Assembly: GCA_004134995.1 (NCBI GenBank) | Contig: REGP01000002.1 | Coordinates: 62,001-126,000, forward strand | Reading direction: 5' to 3' | DNA: 64,000 bases | From: Oxalobacteraceae bacterium CAVE-383 | GTDB lineage: Bacteria; Pseudomonadota; Gammaproteobacteria; Burkholderiales; Burkholderiaceae_D | Shown here: piece by piece, positions 32,927 to 42,480 of the stretch | Position numbering within the stretch: position 1 is the first letter of the stretch | Layout of the letters: each line of letters begins with the position of its first letter | The notes under the pieces: generated by a model | What the model was told of the DNA's origin: nothing | What the model saw: the letters and a program-made list of their open reading frames with translations, nothing else | The model's database searches: none | Translations under genes and position numbers: made by a program

Positions 32927-35365
32927 ATGGCGGCACGCCCTCCCCGTATAAATCCACTGCGCGAACCACCGCGCAACTCATTGATTTCAAGCAGATTGAA
33001 TACGCCGTCCAAGTACGTAAATAAATTTAAAAAAATGTTCAAGGACGGCCGCGGCCTGTCTTTCGGATTTGCATCGCTGTGCTGCGTCCTGCTCGGCGTG
33101 ATCTGGTTTACCACGATTACCCGGATCGATATCGAAAAGAAGCTCGCGCTGGAAAGTTCGATCGCCGACAGCAAGAACGTCGCCGCGATCGTTTCGCTGA
33201 ATCTGGACGAGGTGCTTGCCCGCACCCTGCTGTACGCCAAGATCGGCCAGTCCCTGCTCAATGGCGATCCGACTGCGGCGGCCTATCTGAATCCGCTGGC
33301 GTCCGGCGATTCGGCCTATTTGCGTTTCGCGGTATTCGACGGCGCCGGCAAGCTGGTGTATTCGTCCGCGCGGCAATTGCGGGAACCGGAATTCTCGCGC
33401 CTGATCGAAGTGCAGCACGCGTTGGGAAATCCGGGCATGACGATCCGGCCGGCCGAGAAAAACGACCGCTACAGCTGGCGCGTGCCCGTGCTGATTCCGC
33501 TCAAGGACCGCGAAGAGCATCCGGTCGGCTATTTCGCGGCGCTGCTCGATCTCGGCTATTTCCTGAAAACCTACAAGGAAGTCAGCGTCAACAGCGGCAA
33601 TCGCATCGTGATCCTGAACCGCGCCGGATACCAGCTCGCCGAGTTGAGCGGCAATACGCTGTCGGGCGCTGGCGGCAGCGCTGCCGACGATGCGGCGCGC
33701 CGCAAGTACGCTGCTCTGCTGTCGGGTACCGACGCCGAAGGCGTGCTTGCCATTTCCGCCGATCTGAACTGCGCCGACAATGGCGGCGAAGGTACTATCG
33801 GCGCGCTGCGCAAACTGGAAAAATATCCGCTGGCGGTGGCGGTCAGCCGCGAGCCGGCCGGCATCTTCGGCAAACTGGCGCATGCGCAGCGGCAGTATTT
33901 CTATCAATCGGCGATCGTCTCCATCGCCGCCATTTTCCTGACCGCCTGCCTGACCGTCATCGCACGCCGCCGCAAGAAACTGTACGACCGCCTGAGCTGG
34001 TCCGAACGCGAAAAGAGCGGGCTGATCGACGCGCTGGAAAAGGAAAAGGCGCGCGCCTATCAGATGGCTTCGCACGATTACCTGACCGGCATTCCCAACC
34101 GCATGCTGTTCTACGAAATCGCCGCCAAGGAATTGTCGCTGGCCAGGCGCAGCCGCAGACTGTATGCGCTGTTCTTCATGGATCTGGACAAATTCAAGCT
34201 GATCAACGACAACCTCGGCCACGCGGTCGGCGATCTGCTGCTGCAGGCGGTATCGGCGCGGCTGCGCACGGTGCTGCGCGAATACGATCTGCTGGCGCGC
34301 ATCGGCGGCGACGAATTCGTGATCCTGGTATCCGAACTTGCTTCCGAAAAACAGGTGGCCGAAATCGCCGGCAAGCTGGTGACGGCGGTCTGCGCGCCCT
34401 ACCCCGATCTGGGCGGCCACGAGGTGCACACCGCGCCCAGCATCGGCATCGCCCTGTATCCGCGCGACGGCCAGAGCATCGACGATCTGATGACCAATGC
34501 CGATTCCGCCATGTACAGCGCCAAGGCCACCGGCAGCGGGACCTATCGTTTCTATGACGCCTCGCTCAATGAATCCTCGGCGCGCTGGGTGGAACTGCTG
34601 GCGCGCTTCAAGCAGGCGCTGCGCGAAGACGAATTCTGCCTGCATTACCAGCCCAAGGTCGATATCGAGAGTTTCGAGGTGGTCGGCGTGGAGGCGCTGG
34701 TGCGCTGGCATCATCCCGAGCACGGCCTGATCTATCCGGGCGAATTCATCGGCCTGGCCGAGGAGCACGATCTGATCCTGCCGCTCGGGCACTGGGTGAT
34801 CGAAACCGCCTGCCGCCAGCTGTCGCACTGGCGCGCCATGGGCATACCGCCGGTGCCGGTGGCGATCAATGTCTCGGCCAAGCAGTTGCGCGACAACCTG
34901 CTGGTGGAGACGGTGCTGGCCGCGCTCAAGCACTACGCGCTGCCGGCCGGGCTGCTGGAAATCGAAATCACCGAAAGCTGCATCATCGACGACGTCGACG
35001 TGGCGCGCACCGTGCTGGAGCGGCTGCGCAGCGCCGGCCTCAAGATATCGCTCGACGACTACGGCACCGGCTATTCCGATCTCAGCCACATCAAGACATT
35101 GCCGATCTACGCCGTCAAGATCGACCGCTCTTTCGTCAGCGATATCCGCAACGACAACAACGACGCCGTGATCGTCGCCTCGATCATTTCGCTGGCGCAC
35201 AACCTGCATCTGAAGGTCATCGCCGAGGGCGTCGAAAGCAAGGAGCAATTGACGCACCTGAAAGTGGCCGGCTGCGACCAGGTGCAGGGTTTTTATCTGC
35301 AACGGCCGGTGTCCGCCACCGAAATCGAACGAACGCTGATCCAACGAAGACTTCCTCCAATATGA
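32927..35365 (+). CDS. Membrane GGDEF-EAL cyclic-di-GMP protein with periplasmic sensor
   Basis: Two membrane helices (about residues 46-66 and 324-344) enclose a periplasmic sensor of about 255 residues, probably a Cache-type domain. The GGDEF domain has an intact RIGGDEFVIL motif near 459 and an RxxD inhibitory site (REYD) just before it. The EAL domain has VEALVRW, NVSAKQL, EITES, SLDDYGTGYSDL and EGVES, so all phosphodiesterase residues seem present. Both activities are possible. The start is uncertain: ATG 32927 gives a basic 45-residue leader; ATG 33035 is an alternative. Neither has a clear ribosome site. It overlaps the PhnD-like gene by four bases. Confidence 0.9.
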   Translation: MAARPPRINPLREPPRNSLISSRLNTPSKYVNKFKKMFKDGRGLSFGFASLCCVLLGVIWFTTITRIDIEKKLALESSIADSKNVAAIVSLNLDEVLARTLLYAKIGQSLLNGDPTAAAYLNPLASGDSAYLRFAVFDGAGKLVYSSARQLREPEFSRLIEVQHALGNPGMTIRPAEKNDRYSWRVPVLIPLKDREEHPVGYFAALLDLGYFLKTYKEVSVNSGNRIVILNRAGYQLAELSGNTLSGAGGSAADDAARRKYAALLSGTDAEGVLAISADLNCADNGGEGTIGALRKLEKYPLAVAVSREPAGIFGKLAHAQRQYFYQSAIVSIAAIFLTACLTVIARRRKKLYDRLSWSEREKSGLIDALEKEKARAYQMASHDYLTGIPNRMLFYEIAAKELSLARRSRRLYALFFMDLDKFKLINDNLGHAVGDLLLQAVSARLRTVLREYDLLARIGGDEFVILVSELASEKQVAEIAGKLVTAVCAPYPDLGGHEVHTAPSIGIALYPRDGQSIDDLMTNADSAMYSAKATGSGTYRFYDASLNESSARWVELLARFKQALREDEFCLHYQPKVDIESFEVVGVEALVRWHHPEHGLIYPGEFIGLAEEHDLILPLGHWVIETACRQLSHWRAMGIPPVPVAINVSAKQLRDNLLVETVLAALKHYALPAGLLEIEITESCIIDDVDVARTVLERLRSAGLKISLDDYGTGYSDLSHIKTLPIYAVKIDRSFVSDIRNDNNDAVIVASIISLAHNLHLKVIAEGVESKEQLTHLKVAGCDQVQGFYLQRPVSATEIERTLIQRRLPPI

Positions 35366-36288
35366 AAAATTACCGCCCCAAGCGCTTCGCCGCCCTGGTC
35401 CGCGTTGCCTTCCTTGCGCTGCTGCCGGCATTCGCCGCTTTTGCCGCGCCTGCCTCGGCCGCCCCGGCCGCCTGCGATCGCCCCGCACGCCTGCACTTTT
35501 CCTTTTCGCCGCAAGGAAACCTGCAGGACAATCCCGCCCTGCTGCAGCCGCTGCTCACGGAACTGTCGGACGTGCTGCATATCCCGGTCGAAAGCGTCTC
35601 GCTGCCCTCCTACGGCGCCGTCATTGAAGGCCTGCTGTCCGGATCGGTCGACATCGCCAAGCTCGGCCCGGCGTCCTATACCTCGGTGCACCAAAGCGAT
35701 GACACAATCACGCCGTTCGCCACCCTGTCGGCCGAGGCGGATCTGTTCAGCGCCCTGCCCACTGCCTACTATTCATTGCTGATCGTGCGCCAGCAGAGCA
35801 ATCTGAGCATCGAATCGCTGAAAGGCAAAAAGCTGGCGCTGGTCGACCCCGACAGCACCTCCGGCGCGCTGATTCCGCTCAAGCTGTTCTCGCGCAAGAT
35901 CAACGCGCCGCTGACGGCATATTTTTCCCGGGTCGGCTATTCCGGCACGCACCAGCAGTCGGTGCTGTCGGTGGCCGCGCGCGAGGTCGATGCCGCGTTC
36001 GTTTCCAGTTCCACGCTGACCACGGTGATCCGCGAGGGCCGCATCCGGCGCGACGAAATGCGGGTGCTGTGGAAATCGGACCCGATTCCGCGCGACCCCT
36101 TCGTCTTCCGCGGGCATCTGTGTCCCGACATCCGGCAAAAAATACAGAAGGTCTTTTTCTCGCCCGGCAACCCGCGCGTGGCCGCGGCGCTGGCGGCCCA
36201 AAGCTCGGAAAAATTCGTGCCGGTTTCGGATCGCGATTACAAGATCATCCGGGATCTGCAGGAATCCGACCGCGGCCCCGCGAATTAG
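35362..36288 (+). CDS. PhnD-like periplasmic binding protein
   Basis: A 308-residue exported protein with signal peptide ending near ASAAPAAC. It resembles PhnD/phosphonate-type binding proteins: HFSFSPQGNLQDNPALLQPL, then VDIAKLGPASYTSV, LKGKKLALVDPDSTSGALIP, and VGYSGTHQQSVLSV. It starts at the ATG overlapping the stop of the GGDEF-EAL gene. No permease or ATPase genes are adjacent, so it more likely delivers ligand to the periplasmic sensor of that kinase-like protein than to a transporter; this role is inference from coupling. Confidence 0.85.
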   Translation: MKNYRPKRFAALVRVAFLALLPAFAAFAAPASAAPAACDRPARLHFSFSPQGNLQDNPALLQPLLTELSDVLHIPVESVSLPSYGAVIEGLLSGSVDIAKLGPASYTSVHQSDDTITPFATLSAEADLFSALPTAYYSLLIVRQQSNLSIESLKGKKLALVDPDSTSGALIPLKLFSRKINAPLTAYFSRVGYSGTHQQSVLSVAAREVDAAFVSSSTLTTVIREGRIRRDEMRVLWKSDPIPRDPFVFRGHLCPDIRQKIQKVFFSPGNPRVAAALAAQSSEKFVPVSDRDYKIIRDLQESDRGPAN

Positions 36289-36452
36289 CCCTCATCTCGC
36301 CCCGTAACACGATAAACCCCGCTATTTCCCTCTTAATCAAACGTTAAGATACGTAAAGACGGCCCAGAATGGGCTGGAGGGGAATCTGCGTCCGTACAGC
36401 GGCGATCCGGGTATCGGCGATGGACGGCTTAATGGCGAATAACGGAGGAATG

Positions 36453-38225
36453 ATGAATTTGAAGAATCTGGGCATCGGCCCGCGATTGGGATTGGGTTTC
36501 GGCACGATTGCGCTGATGCTGGCCGCCACGGCGGCGCTGACCACGGTCAAGGTCGGCCATTTGTCGAATGTGATTGAGCTGACCACCAATGACCGCTATC
36601 CGAAAACCGTGCTGGCGCACACCATCAAGGATGAAGTCAACGAAATCGCGCGCAGCACCCGCAACATGCTGTTGATGACCGATCCCGGCGAAATCAAGGC
36701 GGAGGTGCGGGAGATCGTCCAGAGCGAACAGGCCATCGCCGAAGCCACCGGCAAACTCGACGCTTCGATCAAGAGCGAAGCCGGCCGCAAGCTGTTCCTG
36801 ATACTGACCGAAATGGCGCCGAAATTCGCGGCCACGCGCGATCAGTTCATGAAACAGGTCGAGAGCAACGAACTCGACGCCGCGCGCGGGGTTCTGCTTG
36901 GCGCGATGCGTCCGGCGCAATTGGCGTATATGCAGGCGCTGGATAACGTCATCGCGCACCAGAAGCAGCTGATGGACGACGCCGGCGCGGAAGCGATCGA
37001 TTCCGCCGCCCAGGCCAGGATGCTGGTGCTGATCATCGCGGCGATCGCATTGGCCGCCAGCATCGTGATTGCCTGGCTGATCACCCGTTCGATCGTGCGG
37101 CCGCTGGCCAATGCGGTCGAAGTGGCGCGCCGCGTCGCCGACGGCGATCTGACCAGTGAAATCGTGGTCGCCTCGAAAGACGAAACCGGCCAATTGCTGG
37201 CCGCATTGCGCGACATGAATGACGGCCTGATCCGCATCGTGACCAAGGTGCGCACCGGCACCCAGACCATCGCGGCGGCGACTTCGGAGATCGCCAGCGG
37301 CAATCTGGATCTGTCCAGCCGCACCGAAGAGCAGGCCAGCTCGCTGGAGCAGACCGCCGCCGCCATGGAGCAGCTGACCTCGGCGGTCCGGCAGAATTCG
37401 GATAACGCCAAACAGGCCGAGCAACTGGCCCATGCCGCCACCGGCGTTGCGGCCGAGGGCGGCACGGTGGTCGGCGACGTGGTGGCGACGATGAACGCGA
37501 TCAATGCCTCGTCGCGCAAGATCGTCGACATCATCAGCGTCATCGACGGCATTGCTTTCCAGACCAATATCCTGGCCTTGAATGCCGCGGTGGAAGCCGC
37601 GCGCGCCGGCGAACAGGGGCGCGGCTTCGCGGTGGTGGCCTCGGAGGTGCGCAACCTGGCGCAGCGCGCGGCGGCGGCGGCCAAGGAAATCAAGGGCCTG
37701 ATCGACGATTCCGTGGACAAGGTCGGCTCCGGCACGGCGCTGGTGGAGCGCGCCGGCGTCACCATGCGCGACGTGGTCGAGAGCGTCAAGCGGGTCAACG
37801 ACGTCGTCAGCGAAATCAGCGCGGCGGGCGCGCAGCAAAGCACCGGCATCGAGGAAGTCAATCAGGCGGTGACGCAAATGGATGAAGTCACGCAGCAGAA
37901 TGCCGCGCTGGTGGAGGAGGCGGCAGCCGCGGCGGCGGCGCTGCAGGCCCAGGCCGGCGATCTGGCCAAGCTGGTGAGCGTGTTCAAGCTGGCGGGCGAT
38001 GCGCATCTGATCGCGGCGGCCCCGGCCGCGATGAACACGGTGGTGCTGCCTTCACGGGCGGCGTTGCCGGGCAGGCAGGCGGGGTCGGCGGGGCCGGCGG
38101 GTTCAGCGGCGCCGAACCGGCCCCAACTGGCCGGCAAGCGGGTTGATATCGGTAACCCTGTCGGCAATTCCGTCGGCAAACCCGCCGGCAAAGTCGATAA
38201 TCCTGACGACTGGGAAACTTTTTAA
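36453..38225 (+). CDS. Methyl-accepting chemotaxis protein
   Basis: This is a class I chemoreceptor of 590 residues. First membrane helix about 14-34, a four-helix-bundle periplasmic domain ([20 protein letters not shown]), second helix about 190-210 ending in [20 protein letters not shown], then the signalling domain with the hairpin tip [20 protein letters not shown]. The C terminus is a Pro/Gly-rich linker ending DWETF, the CheR/CheB-docking pentapeptide. Upstream in-frame starts exist from 36369, but GGAGGA at 36444-36449 favours the ATG at 36453 (or 36450). Its stop overlaps the convergent reductase by four bases. Confidence 0.95.
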   Translation: MNLKNLGIGPRLGLGFGTIALMLAATAALTTVKVGHLSNVIELTTNDRYPKTVLAHTIKDEVNEIARSTRNMLLMTDPGEIKAEVREIVQSEQAIAEATGKLDASIKSEAGRKLFLILTEMAPKFAATRDQFMKQVESNELDAARGVLLGAMRPAQLAYMQALDNVIAHQKQLMDDAGAEAIDSAAQARMLVLIIAAIALAASIVIAWLITRSIVRPLANAVEVARRVADGDLTSEIVVASKDETGQLLAALRDMNDGLIRIVTKVRTGTQTIAAATSEIASGNLDLSSRTEEQASSLEQTAAAMEQLTSAVRQNSDNAKQAEQLAHAATGVAAEGGTVVGDVVATMNAINASSRKIVDIISVIDGIAFQTNILALNAAVEAARAGEQGRGFAVVASEVRNLAQRAAAAAKEIKGLIDDSVDKVGSGTALVERAGVTMRDVVESVKRVNDVVSEISAAGAQQSTGIEEVNQAVTQMDEVTQQNAALVEEAAAAAAALQAQAGDLAKLVSVFKLAGDAHLIAAAPAAMNTVVLPSRAALPGRQAGSAGPAGSAAPNRPQLAGKRVDIGNPVGNSVGKPAGKVDNPDDWETF

Positions 38226-39052
38226 TCCGGCATTTCGTCCCAGGCCGGCGCGAACGGCGGATTCACGAAGCGGCGGTCTTTCGGCAAGGCGGCGATGACG
38301 CGCCGGTCGTCGTCGTCGAGCCGCAGCGCCAGCGCGTCCAGATTGGCCTGCTGGCTGGCGCGGCGCCGGGCTTTCGGAATCGCCGCCACGCCGTCCTGGT
38401 CCAGCAGCCATTTCAGCGCGACCTGGGCCGCGCTGGCGCCATGCTTGCGGCCGATGGCGCCCAGTTCGGGGTGGTCGGCCAGGGTGCCTTGCGCCAAGGG
38501 GCAATAGGCAATCAGCGGAATCGATTTGGCGGCGAGGTAATCGCGCATCGGCGTCTGGTCCAGCAGCACGTGATATTCGACCTGGTTGCAGGCTACCGGC
38601 GCGCCGATCGCGTCGATTGCCGCGCGCAGCATCGGCAGCGTGAAATTGCAGACGCCGATGGCGCGCACCCGGCCGGCGGCCTGCAGCTCGGCCAGGGTCG
38701 CGAAGATGGCCGGCAGGTCCATGTCCGGCGCCGGCCAGTGCACCATGAACAGGTCGACATAATCGAGCCGCAGCCGGTCCAGGCTGGCCTGCAGCGAACG
38801 GCGGATCGCCGCCGGCGCCAGTTGATCGTGCCAGACCTTGGTGGTCACATGCAGCGCGTCGCGCTTGAGCGCCGAGGCCGCGATGGCTGCACCGACCGCC
38901 GCTTCATTGTTGTACATCGCGGCGGTGTCGAGATGCCGATAGCCCAGTTCCAGCGCGCTCTCGACCGCTTCGCGGCAGTCGTCGCCTTCCATGCGGAAGG
39001 TGCCGAGTCCAAGCTGCGGCAGGGCGATGGCCCGGGTTTGCAAGTGTTGCAT
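38222..39052 (-). CDS. dkgB: Aldo/keto reductase, DkgB-like
   Basis: The 276-residue protein is a typical aldo/keto reductase: [12 protein letters not shown], then [20 protein letters not shown] with the catalytic Asp and Tyr, HVTTKVW with the Lys, [11 protein letters not shown] with the His, and [13 protein letters not shown]. The overall sequence and C terminus ([16 protein letters not shown]) resemble E. coli DkgB, which reduces methylglyoxal and 2,5-diketo-D-gluconate with NADPH. It is divergent from nothing close by and converges on the chemoreceptor. The gene symbol is by resemblance. Confidence 0.8.
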   Translation of the reverse strand: MQHLQTRAIALPQLGLGTFRMEGDDCREAVESALELGYRHLDTAAMYNNEAAVGAAIAASALKRDALHVTTKVWHDQLAPAAIRRSLQASLDRLRLDYVDLFMVHWPAPDMDLPAIFATLAELQAAGRVRAIGVCNFTLPMLRAAIDAIGAPVACNQVEYHVLLDQTPMRDYLAAKSIPLIAYCPLAQGTLADHPELGAIGRKHGASAAQVALKWLLDQDGVAAIPKARRRASQQANLDALALRLDDDDRRVIAALPKDRRFVNPPFAPAWDEMPD

Positions 39053-39162
39053 GTCTGCTCCTGAAGGTGAGGGATTGCAGGCAGTCTAGCCAAACGGCTC
39101 ACTTGATCAAAGCGCATTTACGTCATTTTATTCATGCCGAAAAAGCATTGATGACCGTATGC

Positions 39163-40068
39163 TCAGGCATGCAGGGCAACGATAAAGTCCAGGAATGCGC
39201 GCACCTTGGCCGCGGGATGATGCCGCGAAGGGTAGTACGCATAGAGCGGAAAACGTTCATCGGGCCAATCCGGAAACAGGTCCACCAGGCGGCCGTCGGC
39301 CAGCATCTGTTCGCCGCCCAATTCCATCATCTGCGCGATGCCGTAGCCGGCGAGACAGGTGCTGTGCAGCGTGCCGGCGTCGTTGAGGATCAGCTGGCCC
39401 GGCGTCGACATGACGATTTTCTTGCGGCCGCGATGGAATTCCCAAGGGAAGGGGCGGCGCGTCTCGGGGTCGCGGAACTGGATGCAGACGTGCCGGCCGC
39501 TCTCCAGATCGGCCGGCTTCAAAGGCCGTCCGTATTGCTTCAGGTAAGAGGGCGCCGCCACCGTCAGGATGCGCGTATCGAGCAGCTTGCGCGCCACCAG
39601 CGTCGACGGCCGCGGATGGCCGAAGCGCACGGCGAGGTCGAAGCCGTCGGCCACCATATCGCCGAGCTGGTCGCTCGTCATCAGTTCCAGTTGCAATTGC
39701 GGATGCGCATTCAGGAAAGCGCCCAGGCGCGGACCCAGGGTCAGCCGCGAGAAATAGGGGTCGACATTCACCCGCAGCCGGCCGCGTACCGCCAATGCGC
39801 CTTCGGCGGCCGACGCGGCGGCTTCTTCCAGCCCGGCCAGCAGCGGCACGATCTGCTCGTAGAAGCGGCGGCCTTCGTCGGTCAGCGTCACCGAGCGCGT
39901 GGTGCGGTCGAACAGACGGATGCCAAGCCGCGCCTCCAGCCGCGCCACCGAACGGCTGACGCCCGATTGCGACATGTCCAGCATTTCGCCCGCGCGGTTG
40001 AAGCTGCCGCAGTCGACGATCGCCGACAATACCCGCATCCCGTTGACCACCCGTTCATCGAATGCCAT
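39163..40068 (-). CDS. LysR-family transcriptional regulator
   Basis: A LysR protein of 301 residues with HTH sequence GSFNRAGEMLDMSQSGVSRS followed by VARLEARLGIRLFDRTTRSV. The effector domain resembles the subgroup ending in PLYAYYPSRHHPAAKVRAFL, common for regulators of oxidoreductase genes. ATG 40074 is in frame, but GGGAG is placed correctly only for ATG 40068. It is divergent from the NmrA-type gene with about 100 bases between and probably regulates it. Confidence 0.9.
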   Translation of the reverse strand: MAFDERVVNGMRVLSAIVDCGSFNRAGEMLDMSQSGVSRSVARLEARLGIRLFDRTTRSVTLTDEGRRFYEQIVPLLAGLEEAAASAAEGALAVRGRLRVNVDPYFSRLTLGPRLGAFLNAHPQLQLELMTSDQLGDMVADGFDLAVRFGHPRPSTLVARKLLDTRILTVAAPSYLKQYGRPLKPADLESGRHVCIQFRDPETRRPFPWEFHRGRKKIVMSTPGQLILNDAGTLHSTCLAGYGIAQMMELGGEQMLADGRLVDLFPDWPDERFPLYAYYPSRHHPAAKVRAFLDFIVALHA

Positions 40069-40170
40069 ATGCATGCTCCCGGATCATTAATCAAATGACA
40101 CTCATGCTATCGCGAAATCAAGCGCATGCGTACAGAATGCTCTCGTCAACATCAACCGAGAGAGATAAAC

Positions 40171-41034
40171 ATGTATGCAATTACCGGAATAACAGGCCAG
40201 GTCGGCGCCGTCGTCGCGCGCAATCTGCTGGCGGCAGGCAAGGATGTGCGGGCGGTCGTGCGCGACGCCAGGAAAGGCGCGCAATGGGCGGCGCAGGGCT
40301 GCGAACTGCGCATGGCGGAAATGCATGACGCCGCCGCGCTGGAGCGCGCCTTTGCCGGCGCCGAGGCGGTATTCGTATTGCTGCCGCCGAATTTCGATCC
40401 GTCGCCGGGCTATCCCGAAGCGAAGCGCCTGATCGCCGCCTTGCGCACGGCGCTTGAAGCGGCGCGGCCGCAGCGGGTGGTTTGCCTGTCGACCATCGGC
40501 GCCCAGGCCGTGATGCCGAATCTGCTGAGCCAGTTGCAATTGATGGAACAGGAACTCGGCAGCCTGCCGATGCCGGTGGCCTTCTTACGGGCGGCCTGGT
40601 TTATCGAAAATTTCGCCTGGGATGTGGAAGCCGCGCGCCAGACCGGCATCATTCCGAGCTTCCTGCAGCCGCTGGACCGGCCGGTGCCGATGGTCGCCAC
40701 CGCTGATATCGGCCGCACCGCCGCCGACATGCTGCAGCAGCAGTGGCAGGGCGTGCGCATCGTGGAACTGGAAGGGCCGCAACGGTTAAGCCCGAACGAC
40801 ATCGCCGCCGGCTTCGCCCGCGCGCTCGGCAAGCCGGTGCAGGCGCAGGTCATGCAGCGCGCCGGCTGGGAAGCCTTGTTCCGCGCGCAGGGCATGCAGC
40901 ATCCGACGCCGCGCATGCGCATGCTGGACGGCTTCAATGAAGGCTGGATCGAGTTCGAAGCAGGGCAGCCGTGGTCCTGCAAGGGCCAGGTGGGGCTGGA
41001 TGTGGTATTGCGGGGATTGGTTGAGCGGGCCTGA
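40171..41034 (+). CDS. NmrA-like NAD(P)-binding protein
   Basis: The protein starts MYAITGITGQVGAVVARNLL, with the glycine-rich Rossmann motif TGITGQVG at the N terminus, and continues VRAVVRDARKGAQW and AEAVFVLLPPNF. This is the NmrA/HSCARG-type atypical short-chain dehydrogenase, related to quinone reductase QorB. The 287-residue length is normal. The frame opens at 40126, but GAGAGAGAT precedes ATG 40171. It is divergent from the LysR gene at 39163-40068, a common regulator-target pair. The substrate is not known. Confidence 0.85.
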   Translation: MYAITGITGQVGAVVARNLLAAGKDVRAVVRDARKGAQWAAQGCELRMAEMHDAAALERAFAGAEAVFVLLPPNFDPSPGYPEAKRLIAALRTALEAARPQRVVCLSTIGAQAVMPNLLSQLQLMEQELGSLPMPVAFLRAAWFIENFAWDVEAARQTGIIPSFLQPLDRPVPMVATADIGRTAADMLQQQWQGVRIVELEGPQRLSPNDIAAGFARALGKPVQAQVMQRAGWEALFRAQGMQHPTPRMRMLDGFNEGWIEFEAGQPWSCKGQVGLDVVLRGLVERA

Positions 41035-41043
41035 TGCGGCATC

Positions 41044-41098
41044 TATAGTGAGTTTAGCGAGTTTATGGTTTTTTCATAAAATCGCTAAACTTGCTATA
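41044..41098. repeat. Long imperfect palindrome between convergent genes
   Basis: The arms pair as TATAG/CTATA, AGTTTAGCGA/TCGCTAAACT and TTTATG/CATAAA, separated by symmetrical mismatches tg/tg and g/a around a GTTTTTT loop: 21 pairs in 55 bases. It is AT-rich among GC-rich genes. It lies between the stops of the NmrA gene and chrA and may act as a terminator for both, or be a copy of a dispersed palindromic element. Confidence 0.65.
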
Positions 41099-41103
41099 AA
41101 CAA

Positions 41104-41634
41104 CTAAATCTGCCCCAGGAAAAGCAGCCCCAGCAAACTGCCGCCGGCCAGCAGCCATAGCGGGTGCAGCTTGCTGCGCCAGCCGATCAGTCCGACCGCG
41201 ATCGTGATTGCCGTCAGCAGCCAATTGCCGTCGGCGGCGCGCGCGATCAGGATCGCGCTGGCGGCGACCAGGCCGGCGGTGACCGGCAGCAGGCCGGCCT
41301 GGACGTAGCCGCGCCACGGTTTGTCCTTGAAGCGCTCCCAGGCATGCAATGCCACGATCGTGATGACCGAGGACGGCCCGAACTTGGCCAGCGTCGTCAC
41401 CAGCATGCCCCAGAAGCCCGCCACGTGCCAGCCGATCAGCGTCACCACCATCAGGTTCGGCCCCGGCGCGGCCTGGCTCAAGGCGAACAGCGCGCTGAAT
41501 TCCTCGTTCGATATCCAGTGATGCACGTCCACTACCTGGCGCTGCATTTCCGGCAGGATGGTCGCGCCGCCGCCGAAGGCCAGCACCGACAATTGGGAAA
41601 AAATCAGGCCCAGCGAAACCAGGGTGTCGCTCAT
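41104..41634 (-). CDS. chrA: Chromate transporter ChrA, second half (CHR3 type)
   Basis: A 176-residue half-size ChrA. The chromate-ion transporter signature appears as VLAFGGGATILPEMQRQVVD and ALSQAAPGPNLMVVTLIG. About five hydrophobic segments follow. The frame is open further upstream (to 42015), but that part is out of frame with the first half and not coding. Its ATG overlaps the stop of the first half by four bases. Half-size ChrA proteins work as pairs with opposite membrane topology, exporting chromate or a related anion. Confidence 0.85.
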   Translation of the reverse strand: MSDTLVSLGLIFSQLSVLAFGGGATILPEMQRQVVDVHHWISNEEFSALFALSQAAPGPNLMVVTLIGWHVAGFWGMLVTTLAKFGPSSVITIVALHAWERFKDKPWRGYVQAGLLPVTAGLVAASAILIARAADGNWLLTAITIAVGLIGWRSKLHPLWLLAGGSLLGLLFLGQI

Positions 41635-42230
41635 TTCTTGATCCTCGCAACAATCCAGATGCTCAGAGGCGTTGCCGCCAGCATGGTCCACAGCAGCGGC
41701 AGGCGCAGGATCGCGATGGCGATGCAGCACAGCAGCGCGATCAGGGCCATCGTCAGATTCTTGCGCAGCGGCAGCACCACCTTGAGCGCCATCGATACCA
41801 GCAAGCCGGCGGCCGCCGCCGCCAGGCCGGCGAACAGATGGCGTATGTGCGGGTCGTTCTGGTAGTGCTCGTAGAGTATGCCCAGCAGCACGATGATCAC
41901 CGAGGGAATCGCGATCAGCCCGCCGATGGCCGCCAGCGCGCCGCGCACGCCGCGAAAGCGCATGCCCAGCGCGACCGACAGGTTGATGATGTTGCCGCCC
42001 GGCAGAAACTGGCACAGCCCCAGGATTTCGACGAACTCCTTGTTGTTGAGCCAGCGCTTCTGTTCAACCAGCATGCGATGCGCCAGCGGCAATGCGCCGC
42101 CGAACGCGATCATGCCCAGGCCCAGGAAGCCGAGGAATAATTCTTTCGAAGTGGGGACAACCAGTGGCAGGGTGTTTGCGGCGGGAGAGTCTAGCGGTGT
42201 TGCCGGTCCATCGCTTGCATCTTCATTCAT
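41631..42230 (-). CDS. chrA: Chromate transporter ChrA, first half (CHR3 type)
   Basis: The first half-size subunit has 199 residues. The chromate-transporter signature is FLGLGMIAFGGALPLAHRML, then GLCQFLPGGNIINLSVALG, followed by several hydrophobic helices. A hydrophilic N terminus (MNEDASDGPATPLDSP) precedes the membrane part; the frame opens at 42290 but ATG 42230 is a reasonable start. It forms a two-gene operon with the second half through an ATGA overlap. No ChrB regulator is nearby, so a substrate other than chromate is possible. Confidence 0.85.
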   Translation of the reverse strand: MNEDASDGPATPLDSPAANTLPLVVPTSKELFLGFLGLGMIAFGGALPLAHRMLVEQKRWLNNKEFVEILGLCQFLPGGNIINLSVALGMRFRGVRGALAAIGGLIAIPSVIIVLLGILYEHYQNDPHIRHLFAGLAAAAAGLLVSMALKVVLPLRKNLTMALIALLCCIAIAILRLPLLWTMLAATPLSIWIVARIKK

Positions 42231-42300
42231 GCTTGCTTCAATATCCTGTTCGTGTTGATTCTGCGGGGCTTGTTCAAGTCTTATGCGCATTCGATTTGCT

Positions 42301-42435
42301 TTAAGTCCGAAAGGCTACTCTTGCGTTGGCGATTTGTCTAATGCCATGAATGGTCAGAAATCGCCGCTTTTCCGCATCGTAAAATTGCCCGTTGAGCAAC
42401 AAATACAAAAATCTCGTAGTATCCGCACGCGGCAT
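42301..42435 (-). CDS. Possible 44-residue small protein
   Basis: A short frame begins MPRADTTRFLYLLLNGQFY and ends ANARVAFRT. AGGAG lies seven bases before the ATG, which is the reason to list it. The protein is basic, without a membrane segment. The frame continues upstream to 42495, overlapping the start of the FecR gene on the other strand. It lies between chrA and the divergent FecR gene. No family is recognised and coding status is uncertain. Confidence 0.35.
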   Translation of the reverse strand: MPRADTTRFLYLLLNGQFYDAEKRRFLTIHGIRQIANARVAFRT

Positions 42436-42480
42436 CACCGATCTCCTGGGGTTTGACAACAACGGAAGGCACTTCATCGA

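Noticed and set aside
32987-35488. 833-codon minus-strand frame opposite the GGDEF-EAL gene
   Set aside because: Antisense artefact of GC-rich codons; the plus strand carries GGDEF and EAL motifs.
41635-42015. N-terminal extension of the second chrA half
   Set aside because: It overlaps the first half in another frame; the ATGA overlap at 41631-41634 marks the true junction.
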